Source: Nocardioidaceae bacterium (lineage in GTDB: Bacteria > Actinomycetota > Actinomycetes > Propionibacteriales > Nocardioidaceae). Taken from it: DNA of 43,149 nucleotides. Within the stretch, counting starts at the first letter, position 1. Every line of letters begins with the position of its first letter. The DNA lies in contig WQZX01000022.1 in assembly GCA_009780515.1 (NCBI GenBank), positions 1-43,149 of the forward strand, read 5' to 3'. Both the position numbers and the translations under genes were made by a program. Under the pieces are notes generated by a model. That model ran no database searches and was not told the DNA's origin. It worked only from the letters and a program-made list of their open reading frames with translations. Shown here piece by piece: positions 24,265 to 33,040 of the stretch.

Positions 24265-26250
24265 TTGTCGTCCGCAACCCCTCGTCGCGGTCCGAATCTC
24301 TCCCGCCTCGCCCTGCGCGTCCTCGTGCTCGGCGTCGTGGCCGTTGCGGCACTCGCGGTGCTGCAGGCGCAGCCTCCCGGCCGGCTCCGGCCGGCGGACC
24401 AGTCGGTCGGCGTACCGACGGCGCCACCGCCGCGGAAGGTCGACGGGGTCGCCCGGGCCGTTCCCGGTCTGACGCAGGTCTCGGCGGGCGGCGACTACTC
24501 GTGCGGGCTGGGCAGCGGACGGATCGAGTGCTGGGGACGCAACGTGTGGGGCCAGGTCGGAACCGGCCGCAAGAGCGGCCCGGTCACCTCGCCGCAGCAG
24601 GTCGGCGGCTGGGCGGACTGGAAGCAGGTCACCGCCGGCGGCGCCACCACCTGCGGCATCCGTACGACGGCCCGCACCCTCTACTGCTGGGGCCTGGACA
24701 ACAAGGGCCAGCTGGGCAACGGCAAGACCGCGGTCAGCCTCACCCCGACGCGCGCGCCCGGCAAGGACTGGAGGACGGTCTCGCTGAGCTGGTTCCACGG
24801 ATGCGGCATCCGCGGCGTGGGCCAGCTGCTCTGCTGGGGTGACAACAGCTACGGCGAGCTCGGTCGCGGCAACACCAGGACCGCGCCGAAGATGGAGGCG
24901 CTGCCCGGCAAGTGGCTGAGCGTCTCGACCCAGGGCTGGAGCACGTGCGGCATCAAGGCCGACCACTCGCTGTGGTGCTGGGGGCGCAACGTCCTCGGCG
25001 GCCTGGGCACGGGCAGCTACGCGACGAGGACCAAGCCGACCCACATCGGCGGGAACACCCGCTGGCGCGACGTGGCGCTGAGCTGGACCCACGCGTGCGG
25101 CGTCCACGAGGACAAGTCGGTCTGGTGCTGGGGTCGCAACGACGTCGGTGGCGTCGGTGACGGGACGACCACCACCCGCAACCGGCCGACCCGCGTCGCC
25201 GGCGGGCTGCGTGCCCGCAGCGTCTCCGCCTTCGAGGGCGGCGCGTGTGCCGTCTCGGCCGCCGGGCCGACGTACTGCTGGGGCGACAACCACTACGGCC
25301 AGGTCGGCGGCAGCAAGAACTACTACACCAAGCCGCGGCGCCGGGCCGGCAGCTACCAACGGCTGAGCTCGGGCTGGTTCCACACGTGTGCCGTCGGCGC
25401 GAAGGTGACCTGCTGGGGCGCCGACGACCAGGACCAGCTCTCCGCACGGCCGCTGCCGCGCACCAAGGGCCGGCCGCTGACGCAGGCCCAGCGCGACGAG
25501 CGCGCTCGTCAGCCGATCAGCTTCCGCATCGCGACCTACAACGCGCTCGAGGAGGCGCACACCGGTCCCTACCACGACGCCGACGGCTACGCCCCGACCC
25601 GGCTGCGCAACGAGTGGGTGGTGCGCACGATGATCAACCAGGGTCTCGACGTCATCGGCATGCAGGAGACCTCCACCGAGCAGGTCAGCCAGATCCTGCG
25701 TGCCGCGGGACGGAGCCGCCTGGCCGCGTTCCCGGACCCGGCGAAGGACAAGGTCTACCCCGAGACGTCGATCTTCTGGAACCCCCAGAAGTTCGCGCTG
25801 GTCAAGACCGGCACGATCCGAACGATGTTCCGCGACAAGCCGCTGCCGCGGCCCTTCGTGAAGCTGCGCGACCGTCGTACGGGCCGTGAGCTCTGGGTGA
25901 TGTCGATCCACAACGCCGGCTGGAACAGGCCGGAGAAGCGCAAGGTGGCCGAGCGCGCACAGCTCGCCAAGATCGCTCACCTGCAGCAGTCCGCTCCGGT
26001 CTTCTACGTCGGCGACTTCAACGAGAAGCAGCCGGCCGTGTGCCGGGTGCTGAAGCAGAGCACGCTCAGCAGCGCGACGGGTGGTCACGTGACCGCCTCC
26101 GGCAAGTGCGTGCCGCCGCAGCACATGCGGATCGACTGGCTGTTCGGCCCGTCCACGACCCAGTGGTCCGGCTATCAGTACAGCCGCCAGCCGATGGTCC
26201 GGCTGACCACAGACCACGGCGTGGCCTCGGCATCGGTGCGGGTACCCTGA
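24265..26250 (+). CDS. Secreted RCC1 beta-propeller fused to endonuclease/exonuclease/phosphatase domain
   Basis: A 661-residue exported protein starting at TTG with GGGAGG 5 nt upstream. A signal-anchor segment LALRVLVLGVVAVAALAVL lies near residues 14-32. About residues 70-400 hold seven RCC1-type blades, each with a CG or CA pair partner and a CWG end, giving about 14 cysteines that likely form one disulfide per blade. From about residue 417 an EEP domain begins with RIATYNALEE, then GMQET, IHNAGWN, YVGDFNEKQ, MRIDWLF and TTDHGVAS, so the catalytic Asn, Glu, Asp, Asn and His are present. It probably cleaves phosphodiesters outside the cell (DNA, phospholipid or phosphorylated glycan), with the propeller as binding platform. 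Confidence 0.9.
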   Translation: MSSATPRRGPNLSRLALRVLVLGVVAVAALAVLQAQPPGRLRPADQSVGVPTAPPPRKVDGVARAVPGLTQVSAGGDYSCGLGSGRIECWGRNVWGQVGTGRKSGPVTSPQQVGGWADWKQVTAGGATTCGIRTTARTLYCWGLDNKGQLGNGKTAVSLTPTRAPGKDWRTVSLSWFHGCGIRGVGQLLCWGDNSYGELGRGNTRTAPKMEALPGKWLSVSTQGWSTCGIKADHSLWCWGRNVLGGLGTGSYATRTKPTHIGGNTRWRDVALSWTHACGVHEDKSVWCWGRNDVGGVGDGTTTTRNRPTRVAGGLRARSVSAFEGGACAVSAAGPTYCWGDNHYGQVGGSKNYYTKPRRRAGSYQRLSSGWFHTCAVGAKVTCWGADDQDQLSARPLPRTKGRPLTQAQRDERARQPISFRIATYNALEEAHTGPYHDADGYAPTRLRNEWVVRTMINQGLDVIGMQETSTEQVSQILRAAGRSRLAAFPDPAKDKVYPETSIFWNPQKFALVKTGTIRTMFRDKPLPRPFVKLRDRRTGRELWVMSIHNAGWNRPEKRKVAERAQLAKIAHLQQSAPVFYVGDFNEKQPAVCRVLKQSTLSSATGGHVTASGKCVPPQHMRIDWLFGPSTTQWSGYQYSRQPMVRLTTDHGVASASVRVP

Positions 26251-26262
26251 CCGGGATTCCCG

Positions 26263-26284
26263 GCGCCCGCCGACCGGCGGGCGC
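26263..26284 (+). terminator. Hairpin after the RCC1-EEP gene
   Basis: GCGCCCGCC and GGCGGGCGC form a perfect 9-bp stem with loop GACC. There is no T-run, but GC-rich stems of this type commonly end transcripts in such genomes. Confidence 0.6.
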
Positions 26285-26313
26285 ACCACCGAACGCTGCA
26301 TCCAGGAGGGTCA

Positions 26314-27366
26314 GTGGCGAGCCGCCTCGTGCTGCACCTCGGTTCCATGAAGTCAGGCACCAGCTTCGTCCAGAACGTGCTCGGTCAGAACAGGGAGCGG
26401 CTCGCCGAGCAGGGCGTGCTGTTCCCCGGGCCGCGCTGGCGGGCCCAGGTCCAGGGCGTCCGTGAGCTGATCGGGGCCGGCGGGCCGAAGCAGGAGCCGA
26501 TCCGGCCGGACGGGCCGTGGCAGCGCATCGTCGACGAGGTCAACGCCTGGGACGGTGTCGCGGTCGTCTCGATGGAGTTCCTCGCCCCGCGCCCGCGGGT
26601 GAAGATCCGCCAGCTCATGGCCGATTTCCCGGACACGCAGGTGCAGGCCGTCCTGACCTGCCGCGACCTCGGCCGCAACGTGCCGGCGATGTGGCTGGAG
26701 TCGGTACAGACGGGCGGCACCACCGAGTGGCGCGACTACCTCGAGGGGGTGCGCCGGCGTACCAGGGAGCGCGCGGCGCGCAACTTCTGGAAGCACCAGG
26801 ACATCCCGGCCATCGCCGAGCGCTGGGCCGGAGAGCTCGGCCAGGAGAACCTCACCCTCGTCACGGTCCCGCACAAGGGTGCGGCGCCGGACCTGCTCTG
26901 GCGGCGCTTCGCCGAGGCGGTCGGGATCGACGCCGAGGGCTACGACCTCAAGGTCCGGGCCAACAAGGCGATCGGGCTCGCGTCCGCTCTGGTCCTGCTC
27001 CGCATGAACCAGTCGTACGACGCCGAGGCCGGCCAGATGCCGCCGCACTACGACGAGTTCGTCAAGCACAAGCTGGCCAAGCGCGGGCTGGCGCTGCACA
27101 GCGACCGCGAGCCCAGGCTGGGGCTGAGCGCGTCGTGGGTGGCCAAGGAGGCCGACAAGCAGGTCAAGACCCTGACCGGCGCCGGCTACCGCGTGGTCGG
27201 CGACCTCGACGAGCTCCGTGCCACGCGCGTTCCCGGGATCCACGCCGACGAGGTGACGCAGGAGCAGCTGATGGACGCCGCCGTGGCCGCGCTCGCGCAG
27301 TCGGTCGAGTCGTGGGCGGACAACGAGCGGCGGCTGCGCCGCCGGCTGAGGAGGGCACAGGCATGA
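26314..27366 (+). CDS. Sulfotransferase-like protein (KSGT P-loop type)
   Basis: A 350-residue protein with a good AGGAGG before the GTG at 26314. LHLGSMKSGTSFVQNVL is the 5'-PAPS-type loop, with Ser replacing Thr compared with its relatives. AVLTCRDLGRNVPAMWLESV corresponds to the 3'-phosphate region, with Pro-Ala instead of Ser. The family C-terminal motif appears as GYRVVGDLDEL, followed by a helical end rich in Arg. It shares an ATGA overlap with the next glycosyltransferase, which suggests that the sugar added by that enzyme, or its acceptor, is the sulfated group. Confidence 0.82.
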   Translation: MASRLVLHLGSMKSGTSFVQNVLGQNRERLAEQGVLFPGPRWRAQVQGVRELIGAGGPKQEPIRPDGPWQRIVDEVNAWDGVAVVSMEFLAPRPRVKIRQLMADFPDTQVQAVLTCRDLGRNVPAMWLESVQTGGTTEWRDYLEGVRRRTRERAARNFWKHQDIPAIAERWAGELGQENLTLVTVPHKGAAPDLLWRRFAEAVGIDAEGYDLKVRANKAIGLASALVLLRMNQSYDAEAGQMPPHYDEFVKHKLAKRGLALHSDREPRLGLSASWVAKEADKQVKTLTGAGYRVVGDLDELRATRVPGIHADEVTQEQLMDAAVAALAQSVESWADNERRLRRRLRRAQA

Positions 27367-28325
27367 GGTGGGTCCCACGTCGCGGAGCTCCCGTCGGCGG
27401 GCAGGACGGCCGCAAGCGCGACCAGGAGCCGCGCCCCCGCGCCACACCGCCCGGCGAGCTGCCGCTCGTCGCGGCGATCACGATGGCGCGCGACGAGGGT
27501 CCGATGATCCGGCACTGGGTCGACCACTACTCGCGCCAGCTCGGTGCCGAGAACGTCTACGTCATCGACGACCACAGCAGCGACGGCTCGACCGAGGACC
27601 TGGCGTGCCGGGTGCTGCACTTCCCCTACCTGAACAAGTACGGCTTCGAGCAGTCCCGCATGGGGCTGGCCAACTCCCTGAGCGCCGGCCTGCTCTACGC
27701 GTACGACGCCGTGCTGTTCGCCGACGCCGACGAGTTCGTGGTCGCCGACCCGAAGTCCTACTCCGGCCTGCGCGAGCTGGTCGCCGCGCGTCCCGACCGC
27801 GACGCGCTGGGCGTGCTCGCCTACAACGTCGTGCAGGACCTCGCCAACGAGGCGCCGCTCGACTTCGGCCGCCCGCTGCTGGAGCAGCGGGCGTGGGCGA
27901 AGTTCGTGCCGCTGATGTGCAAGCCGAGCCTGAAGTGGGAGCCGGCCACGTGGGCCCGCGCGTCGCACGGCATCAGGACGCCGTACGAGATCGACCCCGA
28001 CCTGGTGATGTTCCACTTCAAGTTCGCCGACCGCGACCAGCTCCTCGAGCGCGCCGGCCACCGCCACCACCTCAACCGGACCGAGGACCGCGCCCGCAAC
28101 ACCAGCTGGGCCAAGTCCGGCGACGAGATGGTGCAGCTGCTCGATGAGGTGAGCGCCGCGCTCGATCCGGCGCAGGCGGAGCCGTTCCGGCCCAAGCAGC
28201 GCCTGCTCAACCGCACGGTCCAGGTCCGTGGCGAGGCGTGGAAGGCCGTCGGCGACGGCCAGATCGAGGCGATGCACAAGCGGCCCTTCTGCAAGATCCC
28301 CCAGCGGTTCGCGGGGCTCGTGTGA
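27363..28325 (+). CDS. Glycosyltransferase family 2/92-like protein
   Basis: A 320-residue protein. After a basic Pro-rich N-terminus, VAAITMARDEGPMIRHWVDHY and VYVIDDHSSDGS form the nucleotide-sugar-binding start, and LFADADEFVV carries the DxD-type acidic motif. The block HFKFADRDQLLERAGHRHHLN is common in GT92-like (Glyco_tranf_2_4) enzymes. It is coupled on both sides, with ATGA to the upstream sulfotransferase-like gene and GTGA to the LicD-methyltransferase gene, so the three products probably act together on one glycan. Sugar and linkage unknown. Confidence 0.85.
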   Translation: MRWVPRRGAPVGGQDGRKRDQEPRPRATPPGELPLVAAITMARDEGPMIRHWVDHYSRQLGAENVYVIDDHSSDGSTEDLACRVLHFPYLNKYGFEQSRMGLANSLSAGLLYAYDAVLFADADEFVVADPKSYSGLRELVAARPDRDALGVLAYNVVQDLANEAPLDFGRPLLEQRAWAKFVPLMCKPSLKWEPATWARASHGIRTPYEIDPDLVMFHFKFADRDQLLERAGHRHHLNRTEDRARNTSWAKSGDEMVQLLDEVSAALDPAQAEPFRPKQRLLNRTVQVRGEAWKAVGDGQIEAMHKRPFCKIPQRFAGLV

Positions 28326-29902
28326 CACGGATCCGCATCGAGCAGGACGGCATCGCGCTCTCGGGCGAGCTGCTTGCGGCGTACGACCTGGTGGTCGAGG
28401 GGCGCCGGGTCTGGTCGTTCCGCCCCGCGACGGCGGGGGAGCGGCGCGAGACCGAGTCGGATGTGAGCGAGTGGTGGGTCCCGTGGCCGCAGCGGCTGAG
28501 CCGCTTCCTGTGCGGCACCGGCGACATCGAGGTCCGTACGCCGGCCGGCGAGACGTGTGCCGCTGCCGAGATCCGCTTCGACGACACCGAGGGTCGCGTC
28601 GCGGTCGCCGACGAGCAGGGCCGCCCGCTGATCCTCGACTCCAAGGGCCGGGTGACGCGCCCGTTCGACGAGGACGCCGAGAGCGCCGAGGGCCTGCTCG
28701 CGGCGACTCGCGCGGTCCTGGACGTCATGAGCGAGGCCGGCTTCCAGGCCTTCCTCGCCTACGGCACCCTCCTCGGCGCGGTGCGCGAGGGCGGCTTCAT
28801 CGGGCACGACAACGACGTCGACATCGGCTACGTCAGCGAGCTCAGCAGCCCGGTCGAGGTCGTCCGCGAGTCGCTGCACCTGCAGCGCGTGCTGACGCAG
28901 GCGGGCATGGGAGTCGAGCGCTACAGCGGCGCCGGCTTCCAGGTCCACGTGCGCGGCGAGGACGGCGGCCTGCGCGGCCTGGACGTCTTCGGGGGCTACT
29001 GGGACCGCGGCCGGCTCGCGTTGCTCGGCGAGATCCACACCCCGTTCGAGAGGGAGTGGATCACCCCGCTGACCACCGTCGAGATGGCCGGCCACGTGTT
29101 CCCCGCCCCGGCCGCGCCGGAGCGGATGCTCGAGGCGATGTACGGCCCGGGATGGAAGGTCCCCGATCCGACGTTCGTCTTCGACAGCTCGTGGGGGCGC
29201 GAGTACCTCAGCCGCTGGTTCCGCGGGATCCGGGCCGGCCGCAACCAGTGGAACGCCCGCTACAGCGGGGCGCTCCACCGGCGACCGCCGGTCGTCCAGC
29301 ACGCCGTCGCCGAGCTGGTCCACGAGCTCGAGCACCCCGGCGCCACCGTGATCGACGTCGGCTGCGGGCGCGGCCAGGACGCGGCGTACCTCGCCGAGCA
29401 GGGGCACCCGGCGATCGCGCTGGACTTCGCCCCGCGCGGCGCCGCGCTCAACCTGGAGCGGGCCCAGGAGGCCGGCTGGCCGATGGAGTTCCACACGGTC
29501 AACCTGCTCGAGCTGCGCCAGTCGCTGGCGTGGGGCGCGCGGCTGAGCCGCGAGATCGAGGGACCGCGGGCAGTGCTCGCGCGCCACGTCGTCGACGCCA
29601 CGTCGCGGCGCGGTCGCGAGGGCCTGTTCCGGCTCTCGTCGATGGCGCTGCGCGCGGGTGGACGCCTCTACCTGGAGTTCTTCGCCGCCGTCGACGAGGA
29701 GGCGCCGCGCCGTACCGAGGACGCGCTGGTCGAGGAGATCGTGCCCGACCGTCTCCGCGCCGAGATCGAGACGTACGGCGGCACGGTGGCCGACGTCTCC
29801 TACAGCGAGCCCGGTCGGCGCGAGCTGTACGCCGAGACCGTGGAGTGGCACCCTCCGCCGCGGGTGTGCCGGATGGTGGTCCGGTGGAGCGGCGCGACGT
29901 GA
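28322..29902 (+). CDS. LicD-type phosphotransferase domain fused to SAM methyltransferase
   Basis: A 526-residue protein. Residues about 1-110 are a beta-rich N-terminal region. Residues about 120-310 resemble LicD: AYGTLLGAVREGGFIGHDND followed by VDIGY has the GT/S-LLG-R and D-x-D-x-D pattern of this nucleotidyltransferase-like fold, which attaches phospho-substituents such as phosphocholine to wall or lipid glycans. From about residue 340 a class I methyltransferase follows, with the SAM motif VIDVGCGRGQDAAYLAEQG and LEFFAAVDEE. One polypeptide might thus transfer a phospho-ligand and methylate it or the glycan. The GTG start overlaps the upstream stop (GTGA). Confidence 0.82.
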   Translation: MTRIRIEQDGIALSGELLAAYDLVVEGRRVWSFRPATAGERRETESDVSEWWVPWPQRLSRFLCGTGDIEVRTPAGETCAAAEIRFDDTEGRVAVADEQGRPLILDSKGRVTRPFDEDAESAEGLLAATRAVLDVMSEAGFQAFLAYGTLLGAVREGGFIGHDNDVDIGYVSELSSPVEVVRESLHLQRVLTQAGMGVERYSGAGFQVHVRGEDGGLRGLDVFGGYWDRGRLALLGEIHTPFEREWITPLTTVEMAGHVFPAPAAPERMLEAMYGPGWKVPDPTFVFDSSWGREYLSRWFRGIRAGRNQWNARYSGALHRRPPVVQHAVAELVHELEHPGATVIDVGCGRGQDAAYLAEQGHPAIALDFAPRGAALNLERAQEAGWPMEFHTVNLLELRQSLAWGARLSREIEGPRAVLARHVVDATSRRGREGLFRLSSMALRAGGRLYLEFFAAVDEEAPRRTEDALVEEIVPDRLRAEIETYGGTVADVSYSEPGRRELYAETVEWHPPPRVCRMVVRWSGAT

Positions 29903-29933
29903 GCACGAGCAGGCCGAGCAGATGGAGGCGACG

Positions 29934-30182
29934 ATGAGCAAGGACGATCCCGACGACAAGGGCTACCCGGTCACCGGTCGGCTCCGCAAGGTCGTGGGCC
30001 TGACGCGCCTGGAGAGCCGGGTCCGTCAGCTCGAGATCGAGCTCGACGAGTACCGCCAGTCGCACGTGCGCCTGGCCGAGCTGATCGACCTCGTGCAGGA
30101 GCTCCTGCTGCCGGTCGCGCAGCAGGACGGCGAGAAGGTGGCGCAGCTGGTGCGGCGCTACTCCGACGAGCTCGAGGACTGA
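29934..30182 (+). CDS. Small coiled-coil protein of unknown function
   Basis: An 82-residue protein. After a polar start (SKDDPDDKGYPV) the segment LTRLESRVRQLEIELDEY forms a heptad-like coiled coil, followed by a second amphipathic helix (LIDLVQELLLPVAQ) and an acidic end. It recalls small coiled-coil proteins found beside glycosyl- and sulfotransferases in related genomes, though I cannot name the family with certainty. The ATG has GGAGG 5 nt upstream. It sits 2 bp before a possible GTG start of the next sulfotransferase-like gene and may help assemble the enzymes. Confidence 0.75.
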   Translation: MSKDDPDDKGYPVTGRLRKVVGLTRLESRVRQLEIELDEYRQSHVRLAELIDLVQELLLPVAQQDGEKVAQLVRRYSDELED

Positions 30183-30199
30183 CCGTGACGGAGGCGGCG

Positions 30200-31330
30200 A
30201 TGGGGACGGCGACCGACCGCGTCTTCATCCACATCGGCCTGCCCAAGACCGGCACGACCTACCTGCAGACCCTGGTCTGGAGCAACCGCGACGCCGTCCA
30301 GGAGGCCGGTCTGCTGCTGCCCGGCCGCGAGCGGCGCGACCACCTGCTCGCCTCGATGGTGGTGCGCGGCGACCGCAACGTCGTACGTCGCGGCCCCGGT
30401 GCCGCCGAGGCATGGGACCGGCTGCGGGCCGCCGTCGCCGACCATCGTGGGACCTCGCTGATCAGCCACGAGTTCTTCTGCTCGGCGAGCACCGCGCAGT
30501 GGGATCGTCTGGTCTCCGACCTCGCTCCGGCCGAGGTCCACGTCGTCGTCACCGCGCGCGAGCCGCTGGGGCTGTTCGTCTCGAGCTGGCAGGAGTCGCT
30601 GAAGAACAGGCACACCGAGGCGCTCGAGGACTACGGCCGCACGGTCTCCGACGACCCCACGGTCATCTGGGACTGGCGTGCCCTCGACCTCGGCCTCGTG
30701 CTCGAGCGGCTGCGGCCGGCCGTGCCCGACGACCGGGTGCACGTCGTCGTCGGCCCCGGCCCGGGCGAGCCGCGCAGCGAGCTGTGGCGGCGGTTCGCGG
30801 CCGTCGTCGGGATCGAGCAGGACGTCCTGGACGCCGAGGCGGGGTTCGCCAACTCCTCGATGGGCGTCGTCGAGGCGGAGCTGCTGCGGCGCGTCAACGG
30901 CCACCTCGGCGTCCTCGGGCCGGCGTACGAGCGGGCGCGGTGGATCCGCACGCTGCTCGCCGACCGGCTGCTGGTGCGGCCCGACGCGGAGCGGTTCCGG
31001 CCCGCGGACGACCAGGTCGCCGACGTACGGGCCCGGGGGGAGCGGGCGCTCGCGCTGCTCGCCTCCGGTCGGTACGACGTGGTCGGCGACCCTGAGCTGC
31101 TGCGGGTGCCGTCCGACGTACCTGCCCGTCGCCACCCCAGCGAGGTGACCGACGCCGAGCTGCTCGACGCATCGGTCCGGCTGAACGCGACGCTGCTGCA
31201 GGAGGTGCGCGCCCGCACCTACCGGCTGGAGGAGACCGAGGGCGAGCTCGAGCGGCTCCGTCGGCAGGAGGCCGCCCGGCCCTCGGTCCGGGTGCGCCGA
31301 AAGATCGCTCGCATGCGGGCCCGCTTGTAG
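30200..31330 (+). CDS. Sulfotransferase-like protein (KTGT P-loop type)
   Basis: About 376 residues. [17 protein letters not shown] is a textbook 5'-PAPS loop, and [20 protein letters not shown] keeps the Ser of the 3'-phosphate site that the other three copies have lost, so this one looks closest to an active sulfotransferase. The C-terminal motif reads [11 protein letters not shown], and the end is a charged coiled-coil-like helix ([18 protein letters not shown]). I chose the ATG at 30200 because GGAGG lies 5 nt upstream. A GTG at 30185 is possible. It is the last gene of the accessory stretch. A -10 box for ahcY overlaps its stop codon. Confidence 0.83.
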   Translation: MGTATDRVFIHIGLPKTGTTYLQTLVWSNRDAVQEAGLLLPGRERRDHLLASMVVRGDRNVVRRGPGAAEAWDRLRAAVADHRGTSLISHEFFCSASTAQWDRLVSDLAPAEVHVVVTAREPLGLFVSSWQESLKNRHTEALEDYGRTVSDDPTVIWDWRALDLGLVLERLRPAVPDDRVHVVVGPGPGEPRSELWRRFAAVVGIEQDVLDAEAGFANSSMGVVEAELLRRVNGHLGVLGPAYERARWIRTLLADRLLVRPDAERFRPADDQVADVRARGERALALLASGRYDVVGDPELLRVPSDVPARRHPSEVTDAELLDASVRLNATLLQEVRARTYRLEETEGELERLRRQEAARPSVRVRRKIARMRARL

Positions 31331-31333
31331 GGT
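31328..31333 (+). promoter_or_regulatory. Candidate -10 of ahcY
   Basis: TAGGGT overlaps the upstream stop codon and would give a leader of about 73 nt before the GTG at 31414. I saw no known SAH riboswitch in that leader. Confidence 0.35.
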
Positions 31334-31413
31334 GGGGCCTTGTCATGCGCGGGAGATCCCGACGATGCGCAGATGCGCCGCAGACGCCATCCCGACCACG
31401 AAGGACCTTTCAC

Positions 31414-32853
31414 GTGGACTACCAGGTTGCTGACCTTTCCCTTGCCGAGTTCGGCCGCAAGGAGCTGACCCTCGCCGAGCACGAGATGCCCGGCCTGATG
31501 GAGATGCGCCGTCGGTACGCCGACGAGCAGCCCCTCAAGGGTGCGCGCATCGCCGGCTCGCTTCACATGACCATCCAGACCGGAGTGCTCATCGAGACGC
31601 TGACCGCGCTGGGCGCGGACGTCCGCTGGGCGACCTGCAACATCTTCTCCACCCAGGACCACGCCGCCGCGGCGATCGTCGTCGGCGAGGGCACCCCCGA
31701 GGACCCCCAGGGCACCCCGGTCTTCGCCTGGAAGGGCGAGACGCTGGCCGAGTACTGGGACGAGGCCGAGAAGGTCTTCCGGTTCACCGACGAGGCCGGC
31801 AACGCGGTCGGCCCGAACATGCTCCTCGACGACGGCGGCGACATCACGCTGCTGCTCCACAAGGGCGTCGAGTTCGAGAAGGCCGGGGCCGTCCCCGGCC
31901 AGGACTCCACCGACAACGAGGAGTTCAAGGAGGTCCTCCGGGTCCTCGACCGCAGCCTCAAGAACGACCCCAACTACTGGACGAACATCGCCGGCGGCAT
32001 CAAGGGCGTCACCGAGGAGACCACCACCGGTGTCCTGCGCCTCTACGACCGCTTCAAGGAGGGCTCGCTGCTCTTCCCGGCGATCAACGTCAACGACTCG
32101 GTCACCAAGTCGAAGTTCGACAACAAGTACGGCTGCCGCCACTCGCTCATCGACGGCATCAACCGCGGCACCGACGTGATGATCGCCGGCAAGACCGCGG
32201 TCGTCTGCGGCTACGGCGACGTCGGCAAGGGCTGTGCCGAGTCGCTGCGCGGCCAGGGCGCCCGCGTCATCATCACCGAGATCGACCCGATCTGTGCGCT
32301 GCAGGCCGCGATGGACGGCTACGAGGTCAAGCGCCTCGAGTCGGTCGTCGACTTCGCCGACATCTTCATCACGACCACGGGCAACTTCGACATCATCCGG
32401 GTCGAGCACTTCAAGGCGATGAAGAACCAGGCCATCGTCGGCAACATCGGTCACTTCGACAACGAGATCGACATGGCCGGCCTCGCGAAGATCGAGGGCA
32501 TCGTCAAGGACGAGATCAAGCCCCAGGTCCACCAGTGGATCTTCGCCGACGGCAAGAAGATCATCGTGCTGTCCGAGGGTCGCCTGCTGAACCTCGGCAA
32601 CGCGACCGGCCACCCGTCGTTCGTCATGTCGAACTCGTTCACCAACCAGGTGCTGGCGCAGATCGAGATCTTCACCAAGACCGACGAGTACCCCATCGGC
32701 GTCTACGTGCTGCCCAAGCACCTCGACGAGGAGGTCGCCCGCCTCCACCTCGACGCCATCGGCGTGGAGCTCACCGAGCTCAACCAGGCCCAGGCCGACT
32801 ACCTCGGCGTCCCGGTCGAGGGCCCCTACAAGAGCGACCACTACCGCTATTGA
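31414..32853 (+). CDS. ahcY: Adenosylhomocysteinase
   Basis: A 479-residue cytosolic enzyme that splits S-adenosylhomocysteine into adenosine and homocysteine, keeping SAM-dependent methylation going. [20 protein letters not shown] opens the substrate domain, and [17 protein letters not shown] and [19 protein letters not shown] form the NAD-binding Rossmann part. [11 protein letters not shown] and the C-terminal PYKSDHYRY are family signatures. The length fits the bacterial form with the extra insert. The GTG at 31414 has AAGGA 8 nt upstream. An in-frame ATG at 31345 would add a non-homologous Arg-rich stretch. Counterpart of Rv3248c. Confidence 0.96.
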   Translation: MDYQVADLSLAEFGRKELTLAEHEMPGLMEMRRRYADEQPLKGARIAGSLHMTIQTGVLIETLTALGADVRWATCNIFSTQDHAAAAIVVGEGTPEDPQGTPVFAWKGETLAEYWDEAEKVFRFTDEAGNAVGPNMLLDDGGDITLLLHKGVEFEKAGAVPGQDSTDNEEFKEVLRVLDRSLKNDPNYWTNIAGGIKGVTEETTTGVLRLYDRFKEGSLLFPAINVNDSVTKSKFDNKYGCRHSLIDGINRGTDVMIAGKTAVVCGYGDVGKGCAESLRGQGARVIITEIDPICALQAAMDGYEVKRLESVVDFADIFITTTGNFDIIRVEHFKAMKNQAIVGNIGHFDNEIDMAGLAKIEGIVKDEIKPQVHQWIFADGKKIIVLSEGRLLNLGNATGHPSFVMSNSFTNQVLAQIEIFTKTDEYPIGVYVLPKHLDEEVARLHLDAIGVELTELNQAQADYLGVPVEGPYKSDHYRY

Positions 32854-32858
32854 TGGGC

Positions 32859-32980
32859 CGAGCGTGTCGCCGCTGATCGACGCCTCCGCGTGCTTCAGCG
32901 GCCGCCCGGCGTCGGCGGCGACACGCTGCCGGCCTCGCTGTCGAGGCGTTCCGGGGTCCAGCGCTCCTGGCGGCCAGACG
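32859..32980 (+). repeat. Diverged copy of the dispersed intergenic repeat
   Basis: The gap 32854-33220 (367 bp) has no gene. Its first part resembles the unit at 40606-40803 with an internal deletion: GTGTCGCCGCTGATCGACGC near 32864 matches a block near 40620, and TGGCGGCCAGACG (32968-32980) is identical to 40775-40787. The remainder of the gap holds the ahcY terminator, a long inverted repeat and a terminator for the SGNH gene. Confidence 0.65.
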
Positions 32981-33000
32981 TAGCAGCTCATCGGGCAACA

Positions 33001-33032
33001 CGAAGCCCCCGGCCACTTGACCGGGGGCTTCG
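33001..33032. terminator. Terminator after ahcY
   Basis: CGAAGCCCCCGG and CCGGGGGCTTCG form a perfect 12-bp stem with an 8-nt loop. It could act on both strands. Confidence 0.75.
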
Positions 33033-33040
33033 TCGTACTA

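Noticed and set aside
31331..31413. Possible SAH or SAM riboswitch before ahcY
   Set aside because: The leader is only about 73-83 nt, and I could not find the conserved cores of SAH or SAM-IV riboswitches. Short GCGC pairings are expected by chance at this GC content.
31345..31413. Longer ahcY start at ATG 31345
   Set aside because: It would add an Arg/Pro-rich stretch unlike SahH N-termini, and GTG 31414 has a good ribosome-binding site.
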